Shown here one piece after another: positions 1 through 5,083 of a stretch of 5,173 bases of DNA. Position numbers and translations under genes: made by a program. The DNA is taken from positions 1 through 5,173 of the forward strand of contig QHWL01000440.1 in the NCBI GenBank assembly GCA_003222555.1, written 5' to 3'. The notes beneath the pieces are model-generated. The model worked only from the letters and a program-made list of their open reading frames with translations, had not been told where the DNA came from and made no database searches. Every line of letters starts with the position of its first letter. Within the stretch, counting starts at the first letter, position 1. Source of the stretch: Acidobacteriota bacterium (GTDB lineage: Bacteria; Acidobacteriota; Vicinamibacteria; Vicinamibacterales; CAVVIG01).

Positions 1-75
1 ATTCACGATCAGCAGTTCCGCACGCTCGAAGTCCATGCGCGGCGTGCGAGCGGTCTGACCAACGACAGGCCCCAT
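1..75 (-). CDS. possible 5' end of a divergent gene running off the window (partial)
   Basis: The minus strand is open from an ATG at 75 to the window edge, with a second in-frame ATG at 35. From the inner start it reads MDFERAELLIVN with mostly G or C third positions, which looks like coding sequence. I do not recognise the product from so few residues. Neither ATG has a clear Shine-Dalgarno site. The frame would be divergent from the hydrolase gene at 201, with the intergenic region holding the hydrolase promoter. A competing plus-strand frame is open from position 1 to a TAG at 109-111, but its peptide looks less natural. The call is weak and depends on sequence to the left of the window. 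Confidence 0.25.
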   Translation of the reverse strand, partial: MGPVVGQTARTPRMDFERAELLIVN

Positions 76-83
76 GCTAGAAT
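55..83 (+). promoter_or_regulatory. candidate sigma-70 promoter with extended -10 for the hydrolase gene
   Basis: The -35 candidate CTGACC (55-60) matches four of six consensus bases. A 17-bp spacer leads to TAGAAT (78-83), which matches five of six, and the -10 is preceded by TGC, forming an extended -10. Transcription would start near 90, giving a leader of about 110 nt that contains the hairpin at 102-128 and ends in the strong ribosome binding site at 189-196. Assigned by inspection only. Confidence 0.5.
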
Positions 84-101
84 GCCGGCAAGCCAGGGAA
101 C

Positions 102-128
102 GGTCTCCTAGTCGCTCACTAGGCGACC
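102..128 (+). repeat. stem-loop in the leader of the hydrolase gene
   Basis: The arms GGTCTCCTAG (102-111) and CTAGGCGACC (119-128) pair at nine of ten positions around a 7-nt loop. There is no T-run on either side, so a classical intrinsic terminator is unlikely. It lies between the predicted transcription start and the ribosome binding site, so it could be an mRNA-stability or attenuation structure, or a protein-binding dyad. No function can be assigned. Confidence 0.45.
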
Positions 129-200
129 ACACGTCGTCCTCGGTGGCTGGCGGACGGGCGGTCATGGCATCGTTCACGATCACTTTGCAAGGAGGTCAGC

Positions 201-1181
201 ATGGACAGGCACTCTCCCGGACGTCGGGACTTTCTGAAGCAGATGACTGCGCTCGGCGCAGCCAGCCTACCTGTTGTTGTGTCGGCCTTGGGATCTCGTC
301 CCGTTTATTCGGCTGATGCGGCGGCCGGATCCAAGACGGCATACGATCCTGCGGGTAAGTTCGAGATCAAGGTGAGCGAGGTCGAGTTCCGGCGCACGAA
401 GGCCGGGCGGATGCTGATGGCCCGCATTTATCAACCGACTGGTGCGGGACCGTTCCCCACAATGCTCGATCTGCACGGCGGCGCGTGGAACGCCAAAGAC
501 CGCCGCGCCGAGGAACCGATGGACCGCGCGTTGGCGGCCAGCGGCGTGCTGGTGGTCGCCATCGACATGACACTGGCGCCGGAAGCGCCGTACCCGGCTT
601 GCGTTCAGGACGCAAACTACGGCGTGCGCTGGCTCAAATCGAAAGCGGCCTCGTGGAACGGCGACCCGTCGAGGATCGGCGTCTACGGCAGCTCGAGCGG
701 CGGCCACGTCGCCGAACTCCTGGGCATGCGCCCGCGCGACGCGCGCTACAACGCGATTCCGCTGGCCGCGGCGCCAAACGTCGATGCGACGGTCGCCTAC
801 ATCGCGACGCGCTCGCCGATTAGCAACACGTACGCGCGCTTTCAAAACGCGGAGGAAAAGAAGCGCGACGGCATGATCAAGAACAACAAGACTTTCTTCA
901 ATCCGTGGGAAGCGATATTCGAATCCAACCCGCAGCAGATACTCGAGCGCCACGAAAAGGTGACGCTGGTACCGTTGCTGATCATGCAGGGCGCGCTCGA
1001 TGACAACGTGCTGCCCGCGGTGCAGGAGAAATTCGCCGCGACCTACAAGGCGGCCGGCGGCAATTGCGAGTTCCACGTGTTCGAGGGCTGCGAACACGAG
1101 TGGGTCGCCAACGAGGGGCCGCAAACCGACCGCGCACGCGCGATGGTCAAGGCGTTCATCGCGCGCCAATTGAAGGCGTAG
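201..1181 (+). CDS. exported alpha/beta hydrolase (carboxylesterase/BD-FAE-like) with Tat signal peptide
   Basis: The 326-residue protein is a predicted serine ester hydrolase acting outside the cytoplasm. A twin-arginine signal is visible: GRRDFLKQ (residues 7-14), a hydrophobic stretch to about residue 31, and a likely AxA cleavage site (ADA) near residue 40. The mature part has the HGGAW oxyanion-hole motif (92-96), the nucleophile elbow GSSSG (163-167, Ser165), a likely acid in GALDDNV (Asp267) and the catalytic His in CEHEW (His299). This is the order expected for the HGG-motif esterase families. The family mostly cleaves short acyl or aryl esters; the real substrate cannot be read here. 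The start is supported by AAGGAGGT at 189-196, four bases before the ATG. The gene has its own candidate promoter, stands alone, and converges on the DUF3237 gene. Family assignment is strong; the specific reaction is inference. Confidence 0.9.
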   Translation: MDRHSPGRRDFLKQMTALGAASLPVVVSALGSRPVYSADAAAGSKTAYDPAGKFEIKVSEVEFRRTKAGRMLMARIYQPTGAGPFPTMLDLHGGAWNAKDRRAEEPMDRALAASGVLVVAIDMTLAPEAPYPACVQDANYGVRWLKSKAASWNGDPSRIGVYGSSSGGHVAELLGMRPRDARYNAIPLAAAPNVDATVAYIATRSPISNTYARFQNAEEKKRDGMIKNNKTFFNPWEAIFESNPQQILERHEKVTLVPLLIMQGALDDNVLPAVQEKFAATYKAAGGNCEFHVFEGCEHEWVANEGPQTDRARAMVKAFIARQLKA

Positions 1182-1215
1182 CGCCGAGACCGCGCCGCGT
1201 CGCCGCAACGGATTT

Positions 1216-1243
1216 GCCGGGCCTGACCTGTCACAGGCCCGGC
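1216..1243. terminator. probable bidirectional terminator between convergent genes
   Basis: A perfect 10-bp inverted repeat, GCCGGGCCTG (1216-1225) and CAGGCCCGGC (1234-1243), encloses an 8-nt loop. It lies 34 bp after the hydrolase stop and about 106 bp beyond the DUF3237 stop, where a shared terminator would be expected. The flanks carry only short T or A runs (TTACC to the right, AAATCC on the minus strand), so it is not a textbook intrinsic terminator. The rest of the 168-bp gap (1182-1349) holds nothing else I can support; it has a bulged GC-rich dyad around 1266-1295. Confidence 0.6.
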
Positions 1244-1349
1244 TTACCATCAAGGTCGTCAGGGACGACGGGCCGTGAGAAAAGCGGCCGTCTCTCGCTC
1301 CAGGAACTCACAGCGCTCTTTTTGCGCGCCCCAACACGCGTCGGGCCCT

Positions 1350-1886
1350 CTACTTCATCGCGTAGATGTCGTACTTGACCTGAGTGCCGACGCGCTCGCC
1401 GACGCCGACTGCCTGTAGTCGCGTGAGCCAGACGTAGCGTGAATCGCCGGTTTCGAAGAGCGGTGCCATCCTCAACGATGCGCCGGCGTCCGTCGTCTGG
1501 CCGATGCCGTTGTACGTCACCAGAATCAGTGCTCCGTCGTCGGTTTTCAGCGTGAGGCGAACGTCGAGCCGGTAGCTGCCGTCGGCGCGGTTGGTGATCC
1601 AGTCGCCGGCCGGCGTCTGCACTGACGCTTTGACACGCGGCCCTTCGAAGCGGCCTCCGACGAGCTGCACGATCGTGCGCGTCCCCTGCGGGCCGTTTTC
1701 GAGGACGGTGCGGGTGCCGGTTTCGGCGCGCAGCGTGCCGAGGTATTCGAACGCGGGGGCGCGCGGCTGCTCGGTGGCCTTCTGGCCGCGCGAGGCTGCC
1801 GCCGCGGGGGTGGAATTCTGAGCGAGAGCGAACGGACCGGACGCGGTCAATCCGACGCCGACCAGCAACGCGATTGCGACACGCAC
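1350..1886 (-). CDS. exported DUF3237 domain protein
   Basis: The 178-residue protein has an N-terminal Sec signal (hydrophobic residues 3-17, probable cleavage after ALA at residue 22) followed by a linker and a single DUF3237 domain from about residue 45 to the end. The recognisable family pattern is GGRFEGPRVKASV (77-89), then GDWITNRADGSYRLDVR (94-110), TDDGALILVTYNGIG (115-129) and the late block TGDSRYVWLTRLQAVGVG (146-163). DUF3237 proteins are small beta-barrel proteins of unknown biochemical role; many lack a signal peptide, so export is a feature of this copy. The start is a GTG with GGAGGG five bases upstream (about 1892-1897). An upstream GTG-free extension is not needed. It follows the membrane-protein gene by 44 bp and has its own promoter at 1913-1921, so it may be expressed independently of the marR operon. 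Function is not known. Confidence 0.87.
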   Translation of the reverse strand: MRVAIALLVGVGLTASGPFALAQNSTPAAAASRGQKATEQPRAPAFEYLGTLRAETGTRTVLENGPQGTRTIVQLVGGRFEGPRVKASVQTPAGDWITNRADGSYRLDVRLTLKTDDGALILVTYNGIGQTTDAGASLRMAPLFETGDSRYVWLTRLQAVGVGERVGTQVKYDIYAMK

Positions 1887-1912
1887 GGGACCCTCCTGTA
1901 CTGAAAGCGCTG

Positions 1913-1921
1913 ATTATAGCA
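1913..1921 (-). promoter_or_regulatory. extended -10 promoter of the DUF3237 gene
   Basis: The minus strand reads TGC followed directly by a perfect TATAAT (hexamer at 1918-1913). No convincing -35 box is present at 16-18 bp upstream, which is typical where the TGn extension substitutes for it. Transcription would begin near 1906, leaving about 20 nt of leader with the ribosome binding site and the GTG start at 1886. The promoter lies just past the stop codon (1931-1933) of the upstream gene. A TCACGTGA palindrome at 1931-1938 covers that stop and could be a binding site, which is speculative. Confidence 0.65.
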
Positions 1922-1930
1922 ACATGTGCG

Positions 1931-2557
1931 TCACGTGAGTCTGGGGGTGCCCCGAATGTGATGGGCCTTGTCACGATCCCAAAAGTGAACTTCGTGAGCA
2001 TGGGTGTGGCTGCCGTGCGACACATGAACGACAGCCTTGAACGCATGTGGTTCAGGAATGTCAGTCGTGGATTCGAGGTATTCACCCTTCGCGTGAAAGT
2101 CGAAGGTCTGACGCGTATCGTCGGGTCGCACTGTTTCAATTGTTACGGTCGCGTTGCGCGGCACCGAACGCGCCTGATTGTGCCTGTCCTGGAAAAAGAG
2201 TCGGAAGCGCGGCGGCACATCGGTTTCAGCGATGGTGATTTCAACAAAGCCGTGACCGAGGTTCACGCGGAAGCCGTCGTGTGGTCCGCGTTCGACTTCC
2301 CCACGGTCATGCGGGTGTCCGCCAACAAGATGAGACCGGCCGCGGCCTTTGCCGCGAATGTGCTGAATTACATAGTAGACGCCGAACGCCTGAATGACAT
2401 GGTAAAGGCCGAAAGCCAAAGCCCCGCCCGCGAGCCACGGCAACCAGCCGCCAATCCTGCCGCTCAACCTGATGCCGCTCCAAGCGACCAAGCCGTGGGC
2501 GGCGAGCAACACGACAAGGCCGATGCCAGCGAGCATTATCGAGTTAAATCTCGTCAT
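1931..2557 (-). CDS. two-TM membrane protein with His-rich, metal-efflux-associated beta domain
   Basis: The 208-residue protein has two hydrophobic segments (about 7-29 and 38-66), then a basic stretch RGKGRGR (69-74) and a soluble C-terminal domain (about 88-192). By the positive-inside rule both ends would be cytoplasmic. The soluble part has blocks GPHDGFRVNLGHGFVEI (91-107), ETDVPPRFRLFF (111-122), ATVTIETVRPD (136-146), GEYLESTTDIPEPHAF (158-173) and a His cluster SHGSHTHAHEVHF (180-192). From memory this resembles soluble domains attached to bacterial nickel/cobalt or other divalent-cation efflux proteins. Many histidines at 75-103 and 171-200 agree with metal binding, but no transporter domain is present. 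The ATG lies 2 bp after the marR stop, with AAGG inside the end of marR as a weak ribosome binding site, so translation is probably coupled. Membrane location is well supported; a metal-related role is inference. Confidence 0.8.
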   Translation of the reverse strand: MTRFNSIMLAGIGLVVLLAAHGLVAWSGIRLSGRIGGWLPWLAGGALAFGLYHVIQAFGVYYVIQHIRGKGRGRSHLVGGHPHDRGEVERGPHDGFRVNLGHGFVEITIAETDVPPRFRLFFQDRHNQARSVPRNATVTIETVRPDDTRQTFDFHAKGEYLESTTDIPEPHAFKAVVHVSHGSHTHAHEVHFWDRDKAHHIRGTPRLT

Positions 2558-2559
2558 AG

Positions 2560-3084
2560 TCAGTGCCTTGGATTTTTTGTGGTCGAGGCGCGGAGTGTCT
2601 GAGCGCGCAGGAGGGCAATATGACGGTAGGTAACGTCCGTGCTGCGAGCCAGGAACTCGGCGATGGCGGCGAGCTGGTGACGATCGAAATTCTCCAGCAG
2701 CGCGGCCACATCTCTTCGTATGGGATCGAACACGTGTTGGATGTCTCGCATCCGCTCGAGCGCTGGGTGGAGGATCTGCTGACGCCGGTCGTGCGGGTCC
2801 GGTTCACGGCGCAGGTATCCGGCCCGCTCCAACCTCGCCACCACACCAGTGATCGCGCCACTGGTCAGGTCAGTAATCGCGGCCAGGTCGCTGCCGGTCA
2901 TGGCCCCGCGCTCGCGCAACAAGTCGAGGCACTTGTGATCCGTTGGACCCAGACCCAGGCGCTCCGCGACCGCGTGGTGAAACAACACCGTCGCAATGCT
3001 GTGTCGGCGCACCAGCCGTCCGACGATCTCTTCGGCCAGCTCACGCTGCCTCTTGGCTGCAGCTCGGTTCGTCGTCGTTCGCAT
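2560..3084 (-). CDS. MarR-family transcriptional regulator
   Basis: The 174-residue protein has the MarR layout: a long N-terminal dimerisation helix (about 14-43), a winged helix-turn-helix (about 47-108) and C-terminal helices (about 110-165). Visible landmarks are LGLGPTDHKCLDLL (43-56), SDLAAITDLTSGAITGVVARLERAGYL split over 65-91 with the recognition helix near 74-87, and the wing PDPHDRRQQI (95-104) with the conserved Asp and DR pair that contact the minor groove. The length is slightly above the usual 140-160. MarR proteins normally repress by binding an inverted repeat and release it on ligand binding; the ligand here is unknown. It is first in a two-gene operon with the membrane protein, and a strong dyad overlaps its promoter, so autoregulation is expected. 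No Shine-Dalgarno site precedes the ATG and stop codons close the frame just upstream, supporting this start and a leaderless message. Confidence 0.92.
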   Translation of the reverse strand: MRTTTNRAAAKRQRELAEEIVGRLVRRHSIATVLFHHAVAERLGLGPTDHKCLDLLRERGAMTGSDLAAITDLTSGAITGVVARLERAGYLRREPDPHDRRQQILHPALERMRDIQHVFDPIRRDVAALLENFDRHQLAAIAEFLARSTDVTYRHIALLRAQTLRASTTKNPRH

Positions 3085-3091
3085 GGAGGTG

Positions 3092-3097
3092 ATAATA
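3092..3097 (-). promoter_or_regulatory. -10 box of the marR operon (probable leaderless transcript)
   Basis: The minus strand reads TATTAT at 3097-3092, five of six matches to TATAAT. Its end is only seven bases from the ATG at 3084, so transcription should start at or one base before the start codon. No good -35 was found at 16-19 bp upstream. The bases between the -10 and the ATG read ATCACCTCC in mRNA sense in part; they are complementary to a Shine-Dalgarno motif rather than being one, in line with leaderless initiation. Confidence 0.55.
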
Positions 3098-3116
3098 GCT
3101 TACTAGATAAGCTATT
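3094..3116. promoter_or_regulatory. predicted MarR operator overlapping the marR promoter
   Basis: A perfect 9-bp inverted repeat, AATAGCTTA (3094-3102) and TAAGCTATT (3108-3116), is separated by CTAGA. Length, AT-rich arms and spacing match typical MarR-family operators. It overlaps the -10 box and fills the spacer, so bound MarR would block RNA polymerase. A second, weaker dyad, TCACT-A-AGTGA (3116-3126), adjoins it and could extend the site. The identity of the bound protein is inferred from position directly upstream of marR. Confidence 0.78.
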
Positions 3117-3185
3117 CACTAAGTGATAGTGCCGGGTCGGCTCGGTGTCGTTCGTCATCGGTATGACGGAACGCGACCAAAAGAT

Positions 3186-3281
3186 GTGACCGTGGACGAG
3201 CGCGAGTTGCTGGCGGAACGATTCGAGGGCAACCGGACGGACCTGCCGGCGGTGGCCTACCGAAGGCTCGCACCGAATCAG
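3186..3281 (+). pseudogene. N-terminal fragment of an ECF sigma factor (SigJ-like), truncated
   Basis: From a GTG at 3186 the frame reads through LLAERFEGNRTDLPAVAY, which closely resembles the start of region 2 in SigJ-type ECF sigma factors (family pattern roughly LAERFEAHRPHLRAVAYRMLGS). The match fades after AYRRLAPNQ near 3280, where the MLGS-EADDAVQEAWLR part should follow, and the frame reaches a stop at 3324-3326 without further sigma sequence. A full-length member has about 290-310 residues; only about 30 remain. No convincing ribosome binding site is present, and a nearby ATG at 3163 starts a different frame that stops at once (TGA at 3187-3189), suggesting a frameshift may also exist. 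The fragment ends a few bases before the repeat at 3286. It is divergent from marR, an arrangement that may once have been functional. The homology is from pattern recognition over a short stretch. Confidence 0.55.
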
Positions 3282-3285
3282 CGGC

Positions 3286-3373
3286 GTAAGTCGCGAACGC
3301 CGGAGGGCAGGTATAGCTGTAATTGAAGTCGATGAGCACGCCCACGATTCGCGTGTCTGAGCTGAAGCAGCGA
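3286..3373. repeat. dispersed direct repeat, copy A (88 bp)
   Basis: By hand alignment this stretch matches 4995-5083 in the same orientation with eight substitutions and one single-base insertion/deletion, about 90% identity. Shared runs include CCCACGATTCGCGTGTCTGA (3341-3360) and the end GCTGAAGCAGCGA (3361-3373). Flanks outside these limits do not align. Seven of eight substitutions are transitions. The last seven bases, GCAGCGA (3367-3373), form a perfect stem with TCGCTGC (3385-3391). Either strand has an open frame: the minus strand reads DTRIVGVLIDFNYSYTCP and the plus strand reads AGIAVIEVDEHAHDSRV to a shared TGA. The nature of the element is unknown. Confidence 0.85.
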
Positions 3374-3413
3374 TCAGAGCGCGTTCGCTGCGGGCCGGCG
3401 CGTCGTGACACGC

Positions 3414-3917
3414 TTACGGCATGATCGTGATATGACCTCTCTTGAGCGGCGTGGGACCAAAGACCAGGCCGAGGCCCAATACATTGAGCTGGTGCGTGGC
3501 GTCGCCGGCACCTCCAGCCGTATGAGTCGTGTTGTAATCGACATCGCTGAAGGCGGCCCTCAGGATCTTGCCAGTCGCATCCCGGCCTACGACGTGTACG
3601 AGAGCTTTCCCGCTAAATGTCGCGCTGCCGTCAGGGTTAATCGTCAAGGAGCCTGGCGTGACGTCGCCGTGCACCTCCATCTGCAGCACCTCGCTCCAGG
3701 GTCCAAAAGGAAAACCGCCAGACCGTCCCGCCATCACGCATTGGAAGCTTCCGCCTGCCGAAGTTGCGCCAAACCCAAGCTGTGAGGTGAGTCCCAAAGG
3801 ACCGTCGACGACGCCGCCACCGACAGCACTTGCGTCAGATGCCCTACCCACAGTCTGCATTCCGAGCATCAGCAGGCCGACCCACACCACCGTGGCCGTC
3901 TTCAGACGTAGAGTCAT
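3414..3917 (-). CDS. exported hypothetical protein, glycine-rich beta protein
   Basis: I do not recognise this 167-residue protein. It begins with a Sec signal peptide (basic residues 4-6, hydrophobic 8-22, probable cleavage after GRA at residue 26). The mature part is rich in Gly, Ser and Thr with alternating hydrophobic residues, suggesting beta structure: SFQCVMAGRSGGFPFGPW (57-74), LQMEVHGDVTPGSLTINPDG (78-97), SATFSGKALVHVVG (98-111), then SDVDYNTTHTAGGAGDATHQ (124-143) and a short hydrophobic end. It has one cysteine (60), so no internal disulphide, and no catalytic motif is apparent. The ATG is preceded by GAGGAGG at about 3925-3931, a strong ribosome binding site. It follows the other exported-protein gene in the same direction after a 170-bp gap, so co-transcription is possible but not clear. 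Both lie between the two direct repeats. Export and coding status are well supported; function is unknown. Confidence 0.8.
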   Translation of the reverse strand: MTLRLKTATVVWVGLLMLGMQTVGRASDASAVGGGVVDGPLGLTSQLGFGATSAGGSFQCVMAGRSGGFPFGPWSEVLQMEVHGDVTPGSLTINPDGSATFSGKALVHVVGRDATGKILRAAFSDVDYNTTHTAGGAGDATHQLNVLGLGLVFGPTPLKRGHITIMP

Positions 3918-4021
3918 TTGTCGTCCTCCTCGCGCGCCGATACGGAAGCCGCTAACCCAACCGCCTTGTCAGTTGATCGTCCGTCCCAAAATGAGTCTTC
4001 CTCCGCCACTCACGCCAAACG

Positions 4022-4046
4022 GCCGAGAGCCGGCTCTGGGCTCGGC
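4022..4046. repeat. GC-rich dyad downstream of the second exported-protein gene
   Basis: GCCGAG (4022-4027) pairs with CTCGGC (4041-4046), and inside it lies a perfect 12-bp palindrome AGAGCCGGCTCT (4026-4037), so two alternative folds are possible. It sits about 40 bp past the stop of the minus-strand gene ending at 4088, so it may end or stabilise that transcript, but no strong T-run follows on the minus strand. Nothing else is supported in the gap 3918-4087 apart from the ribosome binding site of the next gene; no clear promoter was found there. Confidence 0.4.
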
Positions 4047-4087
4047 TTCCGTCCCCGTAGCGGCGCGCAATTGCTGAAGCGATGCGC

Positions 4088-4696
4088 CTACTCGAGGTGG
4101 AACGCGGTGCGGTTGGCGTTCGTCGTTGCAGGCGTGCCCGAAGGCGCTACGCGGTTCCAATAGTCCACGTAATCCTTCGAGGCTGTGATCCCCTCGAAGA
4201 CCTTATCCGGCGTTCCGGCTCCGTGGCAGCTGACCGCGAGAACGCCGTGGCTTCCGTCAGAGTATTCAATGCGGAGCACAGCGAGCCCAGAGCGAAAGTT
4301 GGCAGGATCGCCGATATTATCGGCTGTAGCGGGAAACGTCCCGGGCGCCTCTTCCCAGCGCACTAAGCCTGTGACCGCGTACGCGCCACTCGAAGTTCCC
4401 GCCGCTGTGGTGAGCGTCCAAGTGCCGCCTCCGGTCACGGCACTCGATGTACCCCCGCTGCCTGCCGGGGCGACGAACGTTCCGGATCCCATGAGCGTAA
4501 GCGTGTTGCCGAGGTTGTCCTTTGCCGACGCCTCGCCTCCGGGGTTCACTGTCGCGCCAGGCAATGACAGGCTAACGATATCCCAGCGGACATGCTGGGC
4601 CTGACCGTGCGCGAGTCGGGAACTGAATGTGATCGCCAACAACAGAGCCAACGACACACCGGCGACCCTCGAGATCTTTCTCGTTTTTGCTCCCAT
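4088..4696 (-). CDS. exported hypothetical protein (Gly/Thr-rich, SCHGAGTPDKVFEG motif)
   Basis: The 202-residue protein has a Sec signal (basic residues 4-10, hydrophobic 11-24, likely cleavage after GQA at residue 33). The mature chain reads HVRWDIVSLSLPGATVNPGG (35-54), a Gly/Thr-rich beta-like part including GSGTFVAP (70-77) and VTGGGTWTL (87-95), then VTGLVRWEEAPG (108-119), FRSGLAVLRIEYSDGSHGVL (134-153), SCHGAGTPDKVFEGITASKD (156-175) and YVDYWN (176-181). I believe related secreted proteins of unknown function occur in soil bacteria, but cannot name a family. The reading frame stays open upstream to 4924, yet AAGGAGG at about 4703-4709, six bases before the ATG at 4696, and the signal peptide that begins there fix the start. 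A 6-bp hairpin lies just upstream of that site. It is in line with the exported-protein gene at 3414-3917, and both lie between the direct repeats. Enzyme motifs are not evident. Confidence 0.82.
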   Translation of the reverse strand: MGAKTRKISRVAGVSLALLLAITFSSRLAHGQAQHVRWDIVSLSLPGATVNPGGEASAKDNLGNTLTLMGSGTFVAPAGSGGTSSAVTGGGTWTLTTAAGTSSGAYAVTGLVRWEEAPGTFPATADNIGDPANFRSGLAVLRIEYSDGSHGVLAVSCHGAGTPDKVFEGITASKDYVDYWNRVAPSGTPATTNANRTAFHLE

Positions 4697-4710
4697 GCTG
4701 TTCCTCCTTG

Positions 4711-4729
4711 CCGGACGCTTGAAGTCCGG
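4711..4729 (-). promoter_or_regulatory. hairpin directly upstream of the ribosome binding site of the gene at 4088-4696
   Basis: CCGGAC (4711-4716) and GTCCGG (4724-4729) form a perfect 6-bp stem with a 7-nt loop. In mRNA sense its 3' arm ends one base before AAGGAGG. A perfect 8-bp palindrome GATGCATC (4729-4736) adjoins it. The placement suggests a structured leader that affects translation or mRNA decay, or an operator, but no function is shown. The rest of the roughly 300-bp stretch 4697-4994 has an AT-richer zone near 4770-4800 and no gene or confident promoter. Confidence 0.4.
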
Positions 4730-4994
4730 ATGCATCAAACGCAATTCGCTCAGGCGATTCGCATCGGCGGAAAAATTTACGCTTTTCTTTCCTTCGCCCT
4801 TTCGAGCGCCAGATTCTGACTCCATTCCTGAAGAGCTGACAACTAATTTCTTTCGGACGCGGGCAATCAGTCGATCCTCCGCGAGACGCGTCTGATAGAT
4901 GGCAGGCCACTCACGCAAACGCACAGCCTCGGCTGACGTTGAGATCCTGCGCCATCAAGACGCGATAGGCCCTCGACAACGGCATGCCGAGATG

Positions 4995-5083
4995 GTAAGC
5001 CGCGAACGCCAGAGGGCAGGTGTAACTATAATTGAAGCTGATGAGCAAGCCCACGATTCGCGTGTCTGAGGCTGAAGCAGCGA
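4995..5083. repeat. dispersed direct repeat, copy B (89 bp)
   Basis: This is the partner of 3286-3373, same orientation, about 90% identical, with one extra G near 5070. The left edge is next to a perfect 10-bp palindrome CGGCATGCCG (4980-4989) that copy A lacks. The right end runs into a stem-loop (5082-5100). No third copy was seen in the window. The distance between copies is about 1.7 kb and includes the two exported-protein genes. Confidence 0.85.

Noticed and set aside
267..1253. Long minus-strand open frame of 328 codons across the hydrolase gene
   Set aside because: It is an antisense shadow: arginine/alanine-rich with no domain, while the plus frame has all catalytic motifs, a Tat signal and a ribosome site.
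1231..2139. Minus-strand 302-codon frame overlapping DUF3237 and the membrane protein
   Set aside because: Low-complexity Arg-rich peptide out of frame with two well-supported genes.
1874..2602. Plus-strand 242-codon frame opposite the membrane-protein gene
   Set aside because: No family likeness and no ribosome site; the minus frame has clear membrane segments, conserved blocks and operon spacing.
3085..3093. GGAGGTGAT on the plus strand looks like a perfect ribosome binding site
   Set aside because: No start codon follows at usable distance on the plus strand; it is the complement of the bases before the marR ATG.
3112..3411. Minus-strand 99-codon frame through repeat A as a gene
   Set aside because: It covers the marR operator, the sigma remnant and the repeat without any ribosome site or domain; only the repeat part resembles the frame in copy B.
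4697..4924. In-frame N-terminal extension of the gene at 4088-4696 to a GTG at 4924
   Set aside because: The ATG at 4696 has an ideal Shine-Dalgarno site and begins a signal peptide that the extension would bury.
3286..5083. Integron gene-cassette array with the repeats as attC sites
   Set aside because: No paired RYYYAAC and GTTRRRY core boxes in the repeats, no repeat copy between the two genes, and no integrase in the window.
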